From: an uncultured Eubacteriales bacterium
GTDB lineage: Bacteria > Bacillota > Clostridia > Oscillospirales > Oscillospiraceae
NCBI GenBank assembly: GCA_900079765.1
Contig: LT599017.1
Span: forward strand, 3,176,996-3,240,995
Direction of reading: 5' to 3'
Length of the DNA stretch: 64,000 nt
Shown: in pieces, positions 52,943 to 61,752 of the stretch
How positions within the stretch are numbered: the first letter of the stretch is position 1
How the letters are laid out: every line of letters begins with the position of its first letter
Program-made: the position numbers and the translations under genes
Notes under the pieces: model-generated
Told to the model about the DNA's origin: nothing
Seen by the model: only the letters and a program-made list of their open reading frames with translations
Database searches by the model: none

Positions 52943-54160
52943 TCAGGCCCATACCTCACGCAGAACGCGGATGGCGTTGCCGCCGATGACCTTGGCAATA
53001 TCCTCGTCACTGTACCCGTGCTTTATGAGCCAGCGGGGGATGTTCCAGCTGGCCTCTGTGGGGTTTTCCAGATATTTAACGCAGGGAACCTCCGTGTATT
53101 CAGTCTGGCTCTTAGAAGTCTCGCCGGTAGAGAGGGCCGCGGCGAAGGCGTGGTGGAGGCCCACATGGTCCCCGTACATGCAGTCCACGCCAAAGCTCAC
53201 ATGGTCGATCCCCACCAGGTTTTTCACATACTCGAAGTGCTCCATCACGCTGTCGATATCATGGGTCATCCTGGTTCGGGACATGGTGGTGTGGGGCGCG
53301 GCCTCGATACCGATGACTCCGCCCTTGGAGGCGATGGCCCGCAGGAGCTCGTCCCCGGCCATGCGCTTAATGTTCCACACACCCTTGGCCCCCACGTGGG
53401 AGGCAATGATGGGCTTAGAAGAGTGCATCACAGCGTCGTAGGCGGTCCTCTGCCCACAGTGGGACACATCGATAAGCATGCCCACCTTGTTCATCCGCTC
53501 CACACACCTCTGGCCGAATTTAGTAAGGCCGCCGTCACTGTCCTCCTTCAGGCCACTGCCCAGGGCGTTGCTCTCAGAGTAGGTAACGCCCAACTGCCGT
53601 ATGCCCAGGCCGTAGAGGATGTCGATGCGGTCTGCCTCGTTTTCAATGGGGGCCGCGCCCTCGATGACAAAGACGCAGGCAATCTTCCCGGCCCGCTTGG
53701 CGGCGAAGATGTCGTCCGCGGTCTTGCAGTGGACCAGAAGGTCCTGGTGGGCGATATCGCACAGGCGCATGCCCAGGTCATGGACGATGTCGATCCACTT
53801 CCAGCCCTCAGGGCTGGAGATGATGTTGGTGCCGTCCATCATATTGTCGAAGATACAGTCCAGGTTAGAGTACGCCAGAGCCTCGTAGCCGCAGCGGTCC
53901 CGCCCGGTACGCATGGCGTCGAAGAGCGGTTCGCAGGTGGACATGTCCCGGGTGGTGAAATCGGGATGGTCGTGGAGGCTGATGTACGGGTTTGCTTCCA
54001 GAAGAGCCCGGCAACGGGCCTCATCATCATCATTCAGCTCGATCACATGGCGCCCCGCCCAGTCCCAGTCCGCCCAGTCGATCACCTTAAAGTCCCTGCC
54101 GGGCTCCAGGTACTGGTACGCTTCATAGGGGTGGTACCCTTTTTTGAGTTTGAATTCCAT
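52943..54160 (-). CDS. Membrane-dipeptidase-family (M19) dipeptidase, tandem copy 1
   Basis: 405 residues without a signal peptide, so probably cytoplasmic. The zinc-site His/Asp are in YISLHDHPDF, the bridging Glu in FVIEGAAPIENEADRIDILY, and further His in DVSHCGQRTAYDAVMHS and IASHVGAKG. The substrate-related Asp is in FGVDCMYG. M19 enzymes split dipeptides, including L-D and D-containing ones. The usual His of the THN motif is replaced by Tyr in QLGVTYSESNALG. It is a close paralogue of the upstream gene and follows it by 62 bases. It is the last gene of the minus-strand peptide operon. Confidence 0.9.
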   Translation of the reverse strand: MEFKLKKGYHPYEAYQYLEPGRDFKVIDWADWDWAGRHVIELNDDDEARCRALLEANPYISLHDHPDFTTRDMSTCEPLFDAMRTGRDRCGYEALAYSNLDCIFDNMMDGTNIISSPEGWKWIDIVHDLGMRLCDIAHQDLLVHCKTADDIFAAKRAGKIACVFVIEGAAPIENEADRIDILYGLGIRQLGVTYSESNALGSGLKEDSDGGLTKFGQRCVERMNKVGMLIDVSHCGQRTAYDAVMHSSKPIIASHVGAKGVWNIKRMAGDELLRAIASKGGVIGIEAAPHTTMSRTRMTHDIDSVMEHFEYVKNLVGIDHVSFGVDCMYGDHVGLHHAFAAALSTGETSKSQTEYTEVPCVKYLENPTEASWNIPRWLIKHGYSDEDIAKVIGGNAIRVLREVWA

Positions 54161-54222
54161 AGGCGTTTTCCTCCGCGCCGCAGGCTAGCCCCTTCCCCGG
54201 ACGTACCCGCGGAGAATAAAAG

Positions 54223-55437
54223 TCAGTTTGCCCAGACCTCGCGCAGGACCCGGATGGCGTTGCCGCCGATGACCTTGGCAATGTCCTCCTCGCTGTAACC
54301 GTGCTTGACCAGCCACCGAACCACGTTCCAGCTGGCCTCTGTGGGATTCTCAAGCCCCCATACGAAGGGGACCTCCTCGTACTCGGCATTGGAGGTCTCG
54401 GCAGTGGAGAGGGCCGCGGCAAAGGCGTGGTGGACCCCCACGTGGTCGCCGTACAGGCAGTCCACGCCAAAGCCCACATGGTCGATCCCCACCAGATTTT
54501 TCACATACTCGAAGTGCTCCATCACACTATCGATATCGTGGGTCATTTTGGTGTGGGACATAGTGGTGTGGGGTGCGGACTCTATGCCGATGACGCCCCC
54601 CTTGGAGCCAATGGCCCGGATAAGCTCATCCCCCGCCATGCGCTTGATGTTCCACACGCCCTTGGCCCCCACATGGCTCATGAGGATGGGCTTAGAGGAG
54701 TGCACCACGGCGTCGTAGGCGGTCTTCTGTCCACAGTGGGACACGTCGATGAGCATACCCACCTTGTTCATCCGCTCCACACACTTTTGACCGAACTTAG
54801 TAAGGCCGCCGTCGTTATCCTCCTTCATGCCGTTGCCCAGAGCGTTGCTCTCCGAGTAGGTGACGCCCAGCTGGCGCACACCCAAGCCGTAGAGGATGTC
54901 GATGCGGTCCACTTCGTTCTCAATGCAGGCCGCGCCCTCGATGCATGCCACCCATGCAATCTTGCCCGCCTTCTTGGCGGCGAGGATGTCGTCCACAGTC
55001 TTGCAGTGGACCAGGAAGTCCTGATGGGCGATGTCACATAGGCGCATACCCAGGTCGTGGATGATGTCGATCCACTTCCAGCCGCCGGGGCTGGAGATGA
55101 TGTTCACGCCGTCCATCATGTTGTCGAATACGCAGTCCAGGTTGGAGTAGGACAGGGCCTCGTAATCGCAGAAGGCTCTGCCCTGCCGCATGGCGTCATA
55201 AATATGGTCGATGCTGCTCATGTCCTTGGGATAGAAGGTAGGGTGATCGTGGAGGCTGAGGTACGGGTGCTTGGCGAAAATCTCCTTCACCATGGCCTCC
55301 TGATCGGGGGCCAGCTCGATCACGTGGCGGCCTGCCCAGTCCCACTTCTCCCACTCAAACTCCTTGTAATCCTTTCCGGGCTCCAGATACTGATAGGCCT
55401 TATATCCCCGGTAGGCCGGCTTTTGTGTAAACTCCAT
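54223..55437 (-). CDS. Membrane-dipeptidase-family (M19) dipeptidase, tandem copy 2
   Basis: 404 residues, collinear with its neighbour with long identical blocks such as EHFEYVKNLVGIDHV and HDLGMRLCDIAHQD. The same metal-site segments are present (LSLHDHPTFY, CIEGAACIENEVDR, DVSHCGQKTAYDAV, ILMSHVGAKGV), and the same Tyr in VTYSESNALG. Differences cluster near the C-terminus, before a shared ending (LIKHGYSDEDIAKVIGG versus LVKHGYSEEDIAKVIGG). A recent duplication followed by specialisation for different dipeptides is likely. It follows the second binding-protein gene. Confidence 0.9.
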   Translation of the reverse strand: MEFTQKPAYRGYKAYQYLEPGKDYKEFEWEKWDWAGRHVIELAPDQEAMVKEIFAKHPYLSLHDHPTFYPKDMSSIDHIYDAMRQGRAFCDYEALSYSNLDCVFDNMMDGVNIISSPGGWKWIDIIHDLGMRLCDIAHQDFLVHCKTVDDILAAKKAGKIAWVACIEGAACIENEVDRIDILYGLGVRQLGVTYSESNALGNGMKEDNDGGLTKFGQKCVERMNKVGMLIDVSHCGQKTAYDAVVHSSKPILMSHVGAKGVWNIKRMAGDELIRAIGSKGGVIGIESAPHTTMSHTKMTHDIDSVMEHFEYVKNLVGIDHVGFGVDCLYGDHVGVHHAFAAALSTAETSNAEYEEVPFVWGLENPTEASWNVVRWLVKHGYSEEDIAKVIGGNAIRVLREVWAN

Positions 55438-55489
55438 TACAATACCTTCTTTTTATAAAAATAGTCAGGGCCTCTCCGGCTGACCATGA

Positions 55490-55524
55490 AGCAAGGGGGG
55501 CGGCTTTCGGGCGCCCCCCTTGCT
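55490..55524 (-). other. Stem-loop after the second peptide-binding lipoprotein gene
   Basis: 13-base arms (agcaaggggggcg mirrored) and a 9-base loop, 20 bases after the binding-protein stop and before the dipeptidase genes. No T-run. Last of the five such elements. Confidence 0.7.
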
Positions 55525-55544
55525 TTCAGACCTGCCGGTAAGGC

Positions 55545-57200
55545 CTATTTTGCGTAGACGTTGACGAACTGGGAGCAGGCAAGGTAGGCGGAATTGCCGG
55601 GCACCAGGTTCCAGCCCGCATACTTGGCGGTGCTGGCGGCGTAGGTGTTATTGGGGACCAGCAGGTGGCAGGTGGGCAGGTTCTCCACAAACCAGGTCTG
55701 CCACTGATCCACCATCTTCACACGGGTGGCATAGTCGGTCTCGCTCTGCATGGCCTTCAGCATATCCTCCTGCTCCTGGCTGTTGAACTCCATGAAGTTC
55801 AGCGTCTGGCCGATACCGAAACAGGTGAGCAGGGTGGTGTCCACGTCGTCGATGGTGCCCCAGCTGCTGTAGCTGATGTCGTACTTGTGGCCCTGGGTCA
55901 CGTTAGCGGAGAAGGTGGCGGCGTCCACAGGCTGCAGGTCGAGCTCAATACCGGCCTTGGCGGCTCCGTCTTTCAGGATGGACATGACGCCGTCCACATT
56001 GGTCAGAGTGCTCTTATAGGTGATGGTAAACTTGAGGGGCGCGCCGGAAGCGGACTCACGGATACCGTCGCCGTTGGTGTCCACATAGCCGGCTTCCTCC
56101 AGCAGGGCGGCCGCGGCGGTGGGATCAAAGGCGGGCTGCTGGATGTTGGAGGCGGTAAACTCGGCGTACACAGGGCTGATGGGGGTATACATGGGGGTCG
56201 CTGCCCCGGCAAAGGCCACGTTTACCAGGGCGTCTCGGTCGGCGCACATGGAGATGGCCTTGCGGACATTCACGTCGGTGAGCAGCTCGTTGGTCTGGGA
56301 GAAACTGATGAAGGCATAGCCCAGAGAGGACACGCTGCTGATCTGATAGGTGGGGTCGCCGCTCAACTGGGAGACGGAGGAGGCGCTCAGGAAGTTTGCG
56401 CAGACGTCAATTTCGCCGTTCTGGAGAGCCAGGACCATGGCGTTTTCATCGGTGTAGACGCGGAAGACCACCTCATCCAGGTAAGCACCCTGGCCATCGT
56501 TCGCTTGGGTGAAGTAAGGGTTGCGCTCCAGTACCACATACTCGCCGTCCACCCACTCGCTGATGTAGTAGGGGCCGTAACCAGCGCCGCTGTATTTGTA
56601 GGTGCTGGGATCGGTAACGCTCTCCCACTCGCTCTGGCGCATGATGGGGATCCAGAAGCCGCCGCCGTTCCAGAAGTTCACATTCCCGGAGGTCAGGCGG
56701 AAGATCACGGTACGATCATCCACAGTCTGAGAGGCGTCCAGGTCCACCTGGCCGTAGTAACTGTCGAAGAAGCCGATATGATTTTCCACACCGTACCGGA
56801 TAGTGAAGAGCAGGTCCTCCGCGGTGACGGGGGTGCCGTCGTTCCAGGCCAGACCCTCCACCAGGGTGACGGTCCACTCTGTGCAGTCGTCATTGGAGAC
56901 AGCGGACTCGGTGAGATAGTTGTACTTCTTGCCGGACTCATCCATGGCCACCAGGTTGGGACAGACAAGGTTCATAATGGTGGCAGAGTTCAAGTCGTTC
57001 TGATACCAAATGTTCTCACCCACGGGGGCGGAGTTCAGGCCAACGTTGATGGAGCCGCCGGTCTTGGGCCCGGTGGCGTCGCCTGATGCGGTAGGTGCGG
57101 CGGAGGCGCTGGGGCTAGGGCTGGCCGCAGGCGCTCCGCCGCATGCCGTCAGGGACAGCGCAAGGCAGAGCGAGAGCGCAAGGGAAACGATCCTTTTCAT
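55545..57200 (-). CDS. Peptide ABC substrate-binding lipoprotein (SBP family 5), second copy
   Basis: 551 residues from the ATG at 57200 (MKRIVSLALSLCLALSLTAC), with GGAGG eight bases upstream; the lipobox Cys is residue 20. The mature domain of DppA/OppA type contains WTVTLVEGLAWNDGTPVTAEDLLFTIRYG and VNVRKAISMCADRDALVNVAF. It differs clearly from the plus-strand copy, so the two importers probably have different ligands. It lies after the amidohydrolase gene rather than first in the operon. Confidence 0.92.
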   Translation of the reverse strand: MKRIVSLALSLCLALSLTACGGAPAASPSPSASAAPTASGDATGPKTGGSINVGLNSAPVGENIWYQNDLNSATIMNLVCPNLVAMDESGKKYNYLTESAVSNDDCTEWTVTLVEGLAWNDGTPVTAEDLLFTIRYGVENHIGFFDSYYGQVDLDASQTVDDRTVIFRLTSGNVNFWNGGGFWIPIMRQSEWESVTDPSTYKYSGAGYGPYYISEWVDGEYVVLERNPYFTQANDGQGAYLDEVVFRVYTDENAMVLALQNGEIDVCANFLSASSVSQLSGDPTYQISSVSSLGYAFISFSQTNELLTDVNVRKAISMCADRDALVNVAFAGAATPMYTPISPVYAEFTASNIQQPAFDPTAAAALLEEAGYVDTNGDGIRESASGAPLKFTITYKSTLTNVDGVMSILKDGAAKAGIELDLQPVDAATFSANVTQGHKYDISYSSWGTIDDVDTTLLTCFGIGQTLNFMEFNSQEQEDMLKAMQSETDYATRVKMVDQWQTWFVENLPTCHLLVPNNTYAASTAKYAGWNLVPGNSAYLACSQFVNVYAK

Positions 57201-57289
57201 GTTGAAACCCTCCATATCATTATATCTATAACCACGGAAAACCCGCAATTATCCTGGGAAACAGGCCGGCAGACCGGCCCGGCGGAGTA

Positions 57290-58909
57290 TCAGCCCTGGG
57301 CGTTCTTTCTCAGCACCCGCCCCGCAAAGGTTTTAAACGGCACTCCGTCTCTCAGCTCCACCTGGCCGTTGCACAGCACCAGGTCGCAGCCGGTGGCGTT
57401 CATGCGGGGGGTCTTATAGTGCTGCTGGCTCATCTCAGGGTAGCGGTAGTTGGGCAGGTCGATCACAGCCACGTCGGCGTAATTCCCCTCTGCCAGACGG
57501 CCCCGCTTGTAGATGCCGAAATGGTCGGCCACCATGCTGGTGTTTCGACGCACAATCTCCTCGTAGGGCACACCCTTTTTCAGGTACATCTGGGCAAAGG
57601 TAGCGAAGCCGCCGCGTCGACGGATCTCATACCAGTCAAAGGGGTCCAGCGGGTCGCCCATGATGGTATCGCTGCCCACGGATACATAGGGATTCGCCAC
57701 GATGGAATCGCAGTGTTCGATGAAGTTGCTGGGCACATTGGCCGCCGGGGCGTTGAGCCAGAAAACGTAATTGAGGTCGTCGGCCATCAGGTCCAGCATA
57801 CAGTCGTCCTCGTCGATGCCCCGCTCCCGGGCAATGTCCCGGATGGAGCGGTTTTCCAGGTGGGGGTCCTCGGAGTGGACGATATAGACCTTATCCTTGG
57901 GGCCCGCCATGGTGTAATTGTCCCGCTTAATGAGCGCCCGGCCCTCGGGAGTCCTGAGAGCCCGTTTCACTCCTTCTATCCCCTGGCTGAAGAGTTCGTC
58001 ACTCAGGGCCATGGTGAAGAGGAGCATCCGCTCCTTGCCGGTGCAGTGGCCCACGCTGCTGGGGATCACATCGATCCTGGCCCGGACGCCGTCCTCCCGG
58101 ATGGCCTTGAGCGCGATATCATAGGCGGAGGGAAAAGCGGAGGCGAGGTGAGAGATCTGGAGTTTCGCCCCTGTAAGGCGGCCCACCTCACAGAATTCGG
58201 CGGTGGCCTCGGGGATGCCGATCTGGTGGCGTAGATGGGCGGCAGCCACCGCGTCGTAGCGCTTGATCTGGTTGACCACGTCGCACAGCTCGTCCATGGT
58301 GGCATAGCGGCTGGGTACATAGTCAAGCCCAAAGGAAATGCCCCAGGCGCCCTGATCCATGTTGTGGCGGATGATGTTTTCGATATGGGCCTGCTCCAGC
58401 TCGTCAGGGGGGCGGTTATAGGCCCCGTGCATCACATACTGGCGGATACTGCCGTGGCCCAGCAGGGTGACGAAGTTGCAGTTGGTGCCCACCTGGGCCA
58501 CCGCGTCGCAGTAGCCGGCAAAATCGTGCCAGTCGGGCCAGCTTTCCATATAGCGCTCGTACTGCTTTAGACCCACCAGTCCGTTGCCCAGATAGTAGTC
58601 CAGGATCTCCTTCTTATGGCCGGGGACTACGCTGTGGCTGCAGTTGCCGTTGATCAGCGTGGTCACGCCCTGGGTGAGATAAGAATCGTAGGTGCCATCG
58701 TCAAAGCAGAGCCACTCCTCATGCACATGGGGGTCGATGAGCCCGGGGATGACGTATTTGCCTGCGGCGTCGTACACCTGGGCCGCCTCTTCAGTGATGT
58801 TCGGCGCGATGCGGGCAATTTGGTCGCCCTGAATTGCCACATCGGCCTTGAACGCGGGGCTGCCCGCGCCATCCACTACGAGGCCGTTTTTAATAAGAAA
58901 GTCATACAT
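57290..58909 (-). CDS. N-acyl-D-amino-acid deacylase-like amidohydrolase, second copy
   Basis: 539 residues from the ATG at 58909 (MYDFLIKNGLVVDGAGSPAF), which has GGGAG upstream. Metal His in IPGLIDPHVHEEW, zinc Cys in LINGNCSHSVVPG, further His in AAAHLRHQIGIPE and LQISHLASAFPS, catalytic Asp in VSVGSDTIMGDP. This is closer to standard D-aminoacylase length than the plus-strand copy. It removes N-acyl groups or cyclises or hydrolyses related amides of D-amino acids; the exact substrate is unknown. It lies between the permease and binding-protein genes. Confidence 0.87.
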   Translation of the reverse strand: MYDFLIKNGLVVDGAGSPAFKADVAIQGDQIARIAPNITEEAAQVYDAAGKYVIPGLIDPHVHEEWLCFDDGTYDSYLTQGVTTLINGNCSHSVVPGHKKEILDYYLGNGLVGLKQYERYMESWPDWHDFAGYCDAVAQVGTNCNFVTLLGHGSIRQYVMHGAYNRPPDELEQAHIENIIRHNMDQGAWGISFGLDYVPSRYATMDELCDVVNQIKRYDAVAAAHLRHQIGIPEATAEFCEVGRLTGAKLQISHLASAFPSAYDIALKAIREDGVRARIDVIPSSVGHCTGKERMLLFTMALSDELFSQGIEGVKRALRTPEGRALIKRDNYTMAGPKDKVYIVHSEDPHLENRSIRDIARERGIDEDDCMLDLMADDLNYVFWLNAPAANVPSNFIEHCDSIVANPYVSVGSDTIMGDPLDPFDWYEIRRRGGFATFAQMYLKKGVPYEEIVRRNTSMVADHFGIYKRGRLAEGNYADVAVIDLPNYRYPEMSQQHYKTPRMNATGCDLVLCNGQVELRDGVPFKTFAGRVLRKNAQG

Positions 58910-58949
58910 TTTTATAGCTCCCTTCCGCAAAATTTTGGCAGCGCCGCGC

Positions 58950-59795
58950 CTACTCCCGCCCCTTAGGGTTGAGGCAGTCGTTCAGGGCGGTGCCTAAGAG
59001 ATTGAAGCAGATCACATAGACCGCTATGCAGAGACTGGGGATGAGCCACCACCACCAGGGGTTGGGACTACTGATGACGGCATTCTGGCTCCAGGCCCGT
59101 TTCAGGACGGTGCCCCAGCTCCAGGTGGTGGGGTCCCCGAGGCCTAAAAAACTGAGGCTGGCCTCGGTGAGCACGGCGGAGGCCATGACCAGCGTCATGT
59201 TGACAAAAACAGGGCCGGAGGCATTGAGGAGGACGTGCTTAAACAAAACGCGCCTCTGGGGCAGGCCCAGGCATTTGGCTGCCTCGATATATTGCATTTC
59301 CCGTATTTTCAGGGTGCTGTTCTTGGTTACCCGGGCCAGTTGGGGCCAGGAGAAAACGCCCAGAATCAGGGCCACATTGGTGATGGAGGTACCCATGACG
59401 GCAGCCACAATAATCATGAGCGGCAGCATGGGCAAAGTCATGAAAATATCAATGAAGGCATCGATGATCTCGCTGAACCAGCCCTTGGTATAGCCGCATA
59501 TGAGCCCCAGCGGGATACCGATGACCCCTGAGATGAGCATGGCCAGAAGGGAGACATAGAGCGAGGTGCGGGCGCCCCACACCAGCTCCGCGAAGATGTC
59601 CAGCCCCAGGTTGTCAGTCCCCAGCCAGTGCAGGACACTGGGCGCCATCAGGATATCGGCGGTGTATCCCTCGGGCTTGGCCACCAACAGGGGGCCTACC
59701 AGCCCCAGCAGCACGATGAACAAAACGCCGACAAAGCCGATCATACCGTTGCGGTTGCGGACAAAGTAGTACAAAAAGCTCTTACGTTCTTTCAT
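58950..59795 (-). CDS. Peptide ABC permease, DppC/OppC-like (second system)
   Basis: 281 residues from the ATG at 59795 (MKERKSFLYYFVRNRNGMIG), with GGGAGG six bases upstream; an earlier TTG at 59801 is too close to the SD. Six membrane segments, the HWLGTDNLGLDIFAELVWGARTSL motif and an EAA loop (QYIEAAKCLGLPQRRVLFKHVLLN). Confidence 0.92.
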   Translation of the reverse strand: MKERKSFLYYFVRNRNGMIGFVGVLFIVLLGLVGPLLVAKPEGYTADILMAPSVLHWLGTDNLGLDIFAELVWGARTSLYVSLLAMLISGVIGIPLGLICGYTKGWFSEIIDAFIDIFMTLPMLPLMIIVAAVMGTSITNVALILGVFSWPQLARVTKNSTLKIREMQYIEAAKCLGLPQRRVLFKHVLLNASGPVFVNMTLVMASAVLTEASLSFLGLGDPTTWSWGTVLKRAWSQNAVISSPNPWWWWLIPSLCIAVYVICFNLLGTALNDCLNPKGRE

Positions 59796-59797
59796 GG

Positions 59798-60760
59798 TCA
59801 ACCTCCCAGCTTGATGCGTGGGTCCAGCCAGGCTACGACCAGATCGGTCAAAAAGCTCATGGCCACCACAGCCACGGCCATCAGGAGGAAGGCCCCCTGC
59901 AAGACCGGGTAGTCCAGCGCGTTGACAGAGTCGTAGATCAGCCTGCCAATGCCCGGCCAGGAGAACACGGTCTCCGTCACGGTGGCCCCGCCCACCATCA
60001 GGCCAATTTGCATGCCGATGACGGTAACTGTAGGGATCAAAGCGTTTTTCAGCGCGTGGACCCGGAGCACCCGCCCCTTGCTGTTACCCTTGGAGTAGGC
60101 GGTACGGATATAGTCCTCACGCAGGACGTCGATCATGCTGTTGCGGGTGTACAGCACCGCGTTGGCAAGGTTTGTGATGGACAGGGCCACGGCGGGTAGG
60201 ATTAGATGCCGTGCCACGTCCAAGTAGTAGGCCATCCCCGTCCCCTTAGGCGGGGTATAGGCGCCGCCGGTGGGGCTTATCCGCAGCTTGAAAGAGAAGA
60301 TGTACAGCAGCAGGAAGGCCATGAAGGGGATAAAGACCGAGATCCCCATGGTCACCACGATATTAATGAGCCGATCCGCCAGCTTCCCCTTATGAGCCGC
60401 GGCGAAGAGGCCCACGCTGATGCCGACCAGGATCACGATGAGCATGACTGCCAGCAGGAGCAGGAGGGTCCAGGGGAGCCGCTCCGCGAGGTATTCCGTT
60501 ACCGGGACGCGGCGTGAGAAACTGGTGCCCAGGTTGCCGGACAGCAGCTCACGCATATAGAGAAGGTACTGAACCCCGATGGGCTTATCCAAGCCGTAGG
60601 CCTGGGTGAGGGCCTGCTGAGTCTCGGCGGTCATCTGGGGACTGATCATTAGAGAGACCGGATCGGAGGGCATGGCCCGCACGATGAAGAACACCAGCGT
60701 AACGGACACAAAGATGGTAAGGACCCCGCGCCCCAGGCGACGAATCAGGTAACGAAGCAT
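59798..60760 (-). CDS. Peptide ABC permease, DppB/OppB-like (second system)
   Basis: 320 residues from the ATG at 60760, which overlaps the TGA of the ATPase gene by one base and has AGGAGG seven bases upstream. N-terminus MLRYLIRRLGRGVLTIFVSV; RAMPSDPVSLM loop; EAA loop (EDYIRTAYSKGNSKGRVLRVHALKNAL). It pairs with the DppC-like permease. Confidence 0.92.
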   Translation of the reverse strand: MLRYLIRRLGRGVLTIFVSVTLVFFIVRAMPSDPVSLMISPQMTAETQQALTQAYGLDKPIGVQYLLYMRELLSGNLGTSFSRRVPVTEYLAERLPWTLLLLLAVMLIVILVGISVGLFAAAHKGKLADRLINIVVTMGISVFIPFMAFLLLYIFSFKLRISPTGGAYTPPKGTGMAYYLDVARHLILPAVALSITNLANAVLYTRNSMIDVLREDYIRTAYSKGNSKGRVLRVHALKNALIPTVTVIGMQIGLMVGGATVTETVFSWPGIGRLIYDSVNALDYPVLQGAFLLMAVAVVAMSFLTDLVVAWLDPRIKLGG

Positions 60761-61752
60761 CACTGCACCTCCTTTGCAAAATGACAGCGAATAAAATGGC
60801 CCTCTCCCACTTTGGTCATCCCGGGTTCTTCCTCAAAGCACTTTGTCTCCGCCTTAAAACACCGCTGGCAAAACCGGCACCCCTTGGGCGGCTCCACCAC
60901 GCTGGGGATGTCCCCTTCCAGAATGATGCGTTGAGCGCGGGGGGCTGTGCTGGGCTCCGGAACGGCGGACACCAGTGCCTGGGTATAGGGGTGGGTGTTC
61001 TCCCCAAAGAGGGCGTCGTAGGGGGCAATCTCCATGACCTTTCCCAAGTACATCACCAGGATACGGTCGCTGATATAGCGAACCACCGCCAAATCATGGC
61101 CGATGAAGACATAGGTCAGGTGGAACTTTTCTTTCAGCTCGTTGAAGAGGTTTAATATCTGGGCCTGGACAGATACGTCCAGAGCAGAGACCGACTCGTC
61201 ACAGAAGAGCAGCCTGGGGTTCACTGCCAACGCGCGGACAATGCCAATGCGCTGGCGCTGTCCGCCTGAAAATTCATGGGGGAACCGGTCATACACCTCC
61301 GGGCGGAGGCCCACGGTCTCCAAAAGGTGCTTTACCTTCTCCCCAGCCTCCTTCCGGTTGGCCGCCTGGCCGCTAAGGAGCATGGGCTCTGCAATGGCCT
61401 CGCCGATCTTAATCTTGGGGTTCAGGCTGGCGTAGGGGTCCTGAAAGATCATCTGCAGCTCCCCCCGCAGGCGGCGCTTTTCCCCCGCACCGGCCTTGAG
61501 GTCAGTGATCTCCTTCCCCTCGTAGAATACCTTTCCTGCCGTTACGGGAGTCAGTGCCAGGACGGCCCGCGCCAAAGTGGACTTGCCTGAGCCGGACTCT
61601 CCCACGATGCCCAGCGTCTCACCGGTATAGACCTCAAAGCTCACATCCTCTACCGCGTGGACATACCGTTTCGGCTCAATGAGCCTGCGCTTTTTTATTG
61701 GGAAGAGTTTGGTCAGGTGTTCTACCCGCAGAAGGGGCTCCCGCTCAGTCAT
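60760..61752 (-). CDS. Peptide ABC ATPase, OppF-like (second system)
   Basis: About 330 residues from the ATG at 61752 ([20 protein letters not shown]), overlapping the OppD-like stop by 8 bases. Walker A GESGSGKST, signature FSGGQRQRIGIVRAL, Walker B LLFCDESVSALD, C-terminal Cys segment (GCRFCQRCFKAETKCFEE). Confidence 0.93.
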   Translation of the reverse strand: MTEREPLLRVEHLTKLFPIKKRRLIEPKRYVHAVEDVSFEVYTGETLGIVGESGSGKSTLARAVLALTPVTAGKVFYEGKEITDLKAGAGEKRRLRGELQMIFQDPYASLNPKIKIGEAIAEPMLLSGQAANRKEAGEKVKHLLETVGLRPEVYDRFPHEFSGGQRQRIGIVRALAVNPRLLFCDESVSALDVSVQAQILNLFNELKEKFHLTYVFIGHDLAVVRYISDRILVMYLGKVMEIAPYDALFGENTHPYTQALVSAVPEPSTAPRAQRIILEGDIPSVVEPPKGCRFCQRCFKAETKCFEEEPGMTKVGEGHFIRCHFAKEVQ

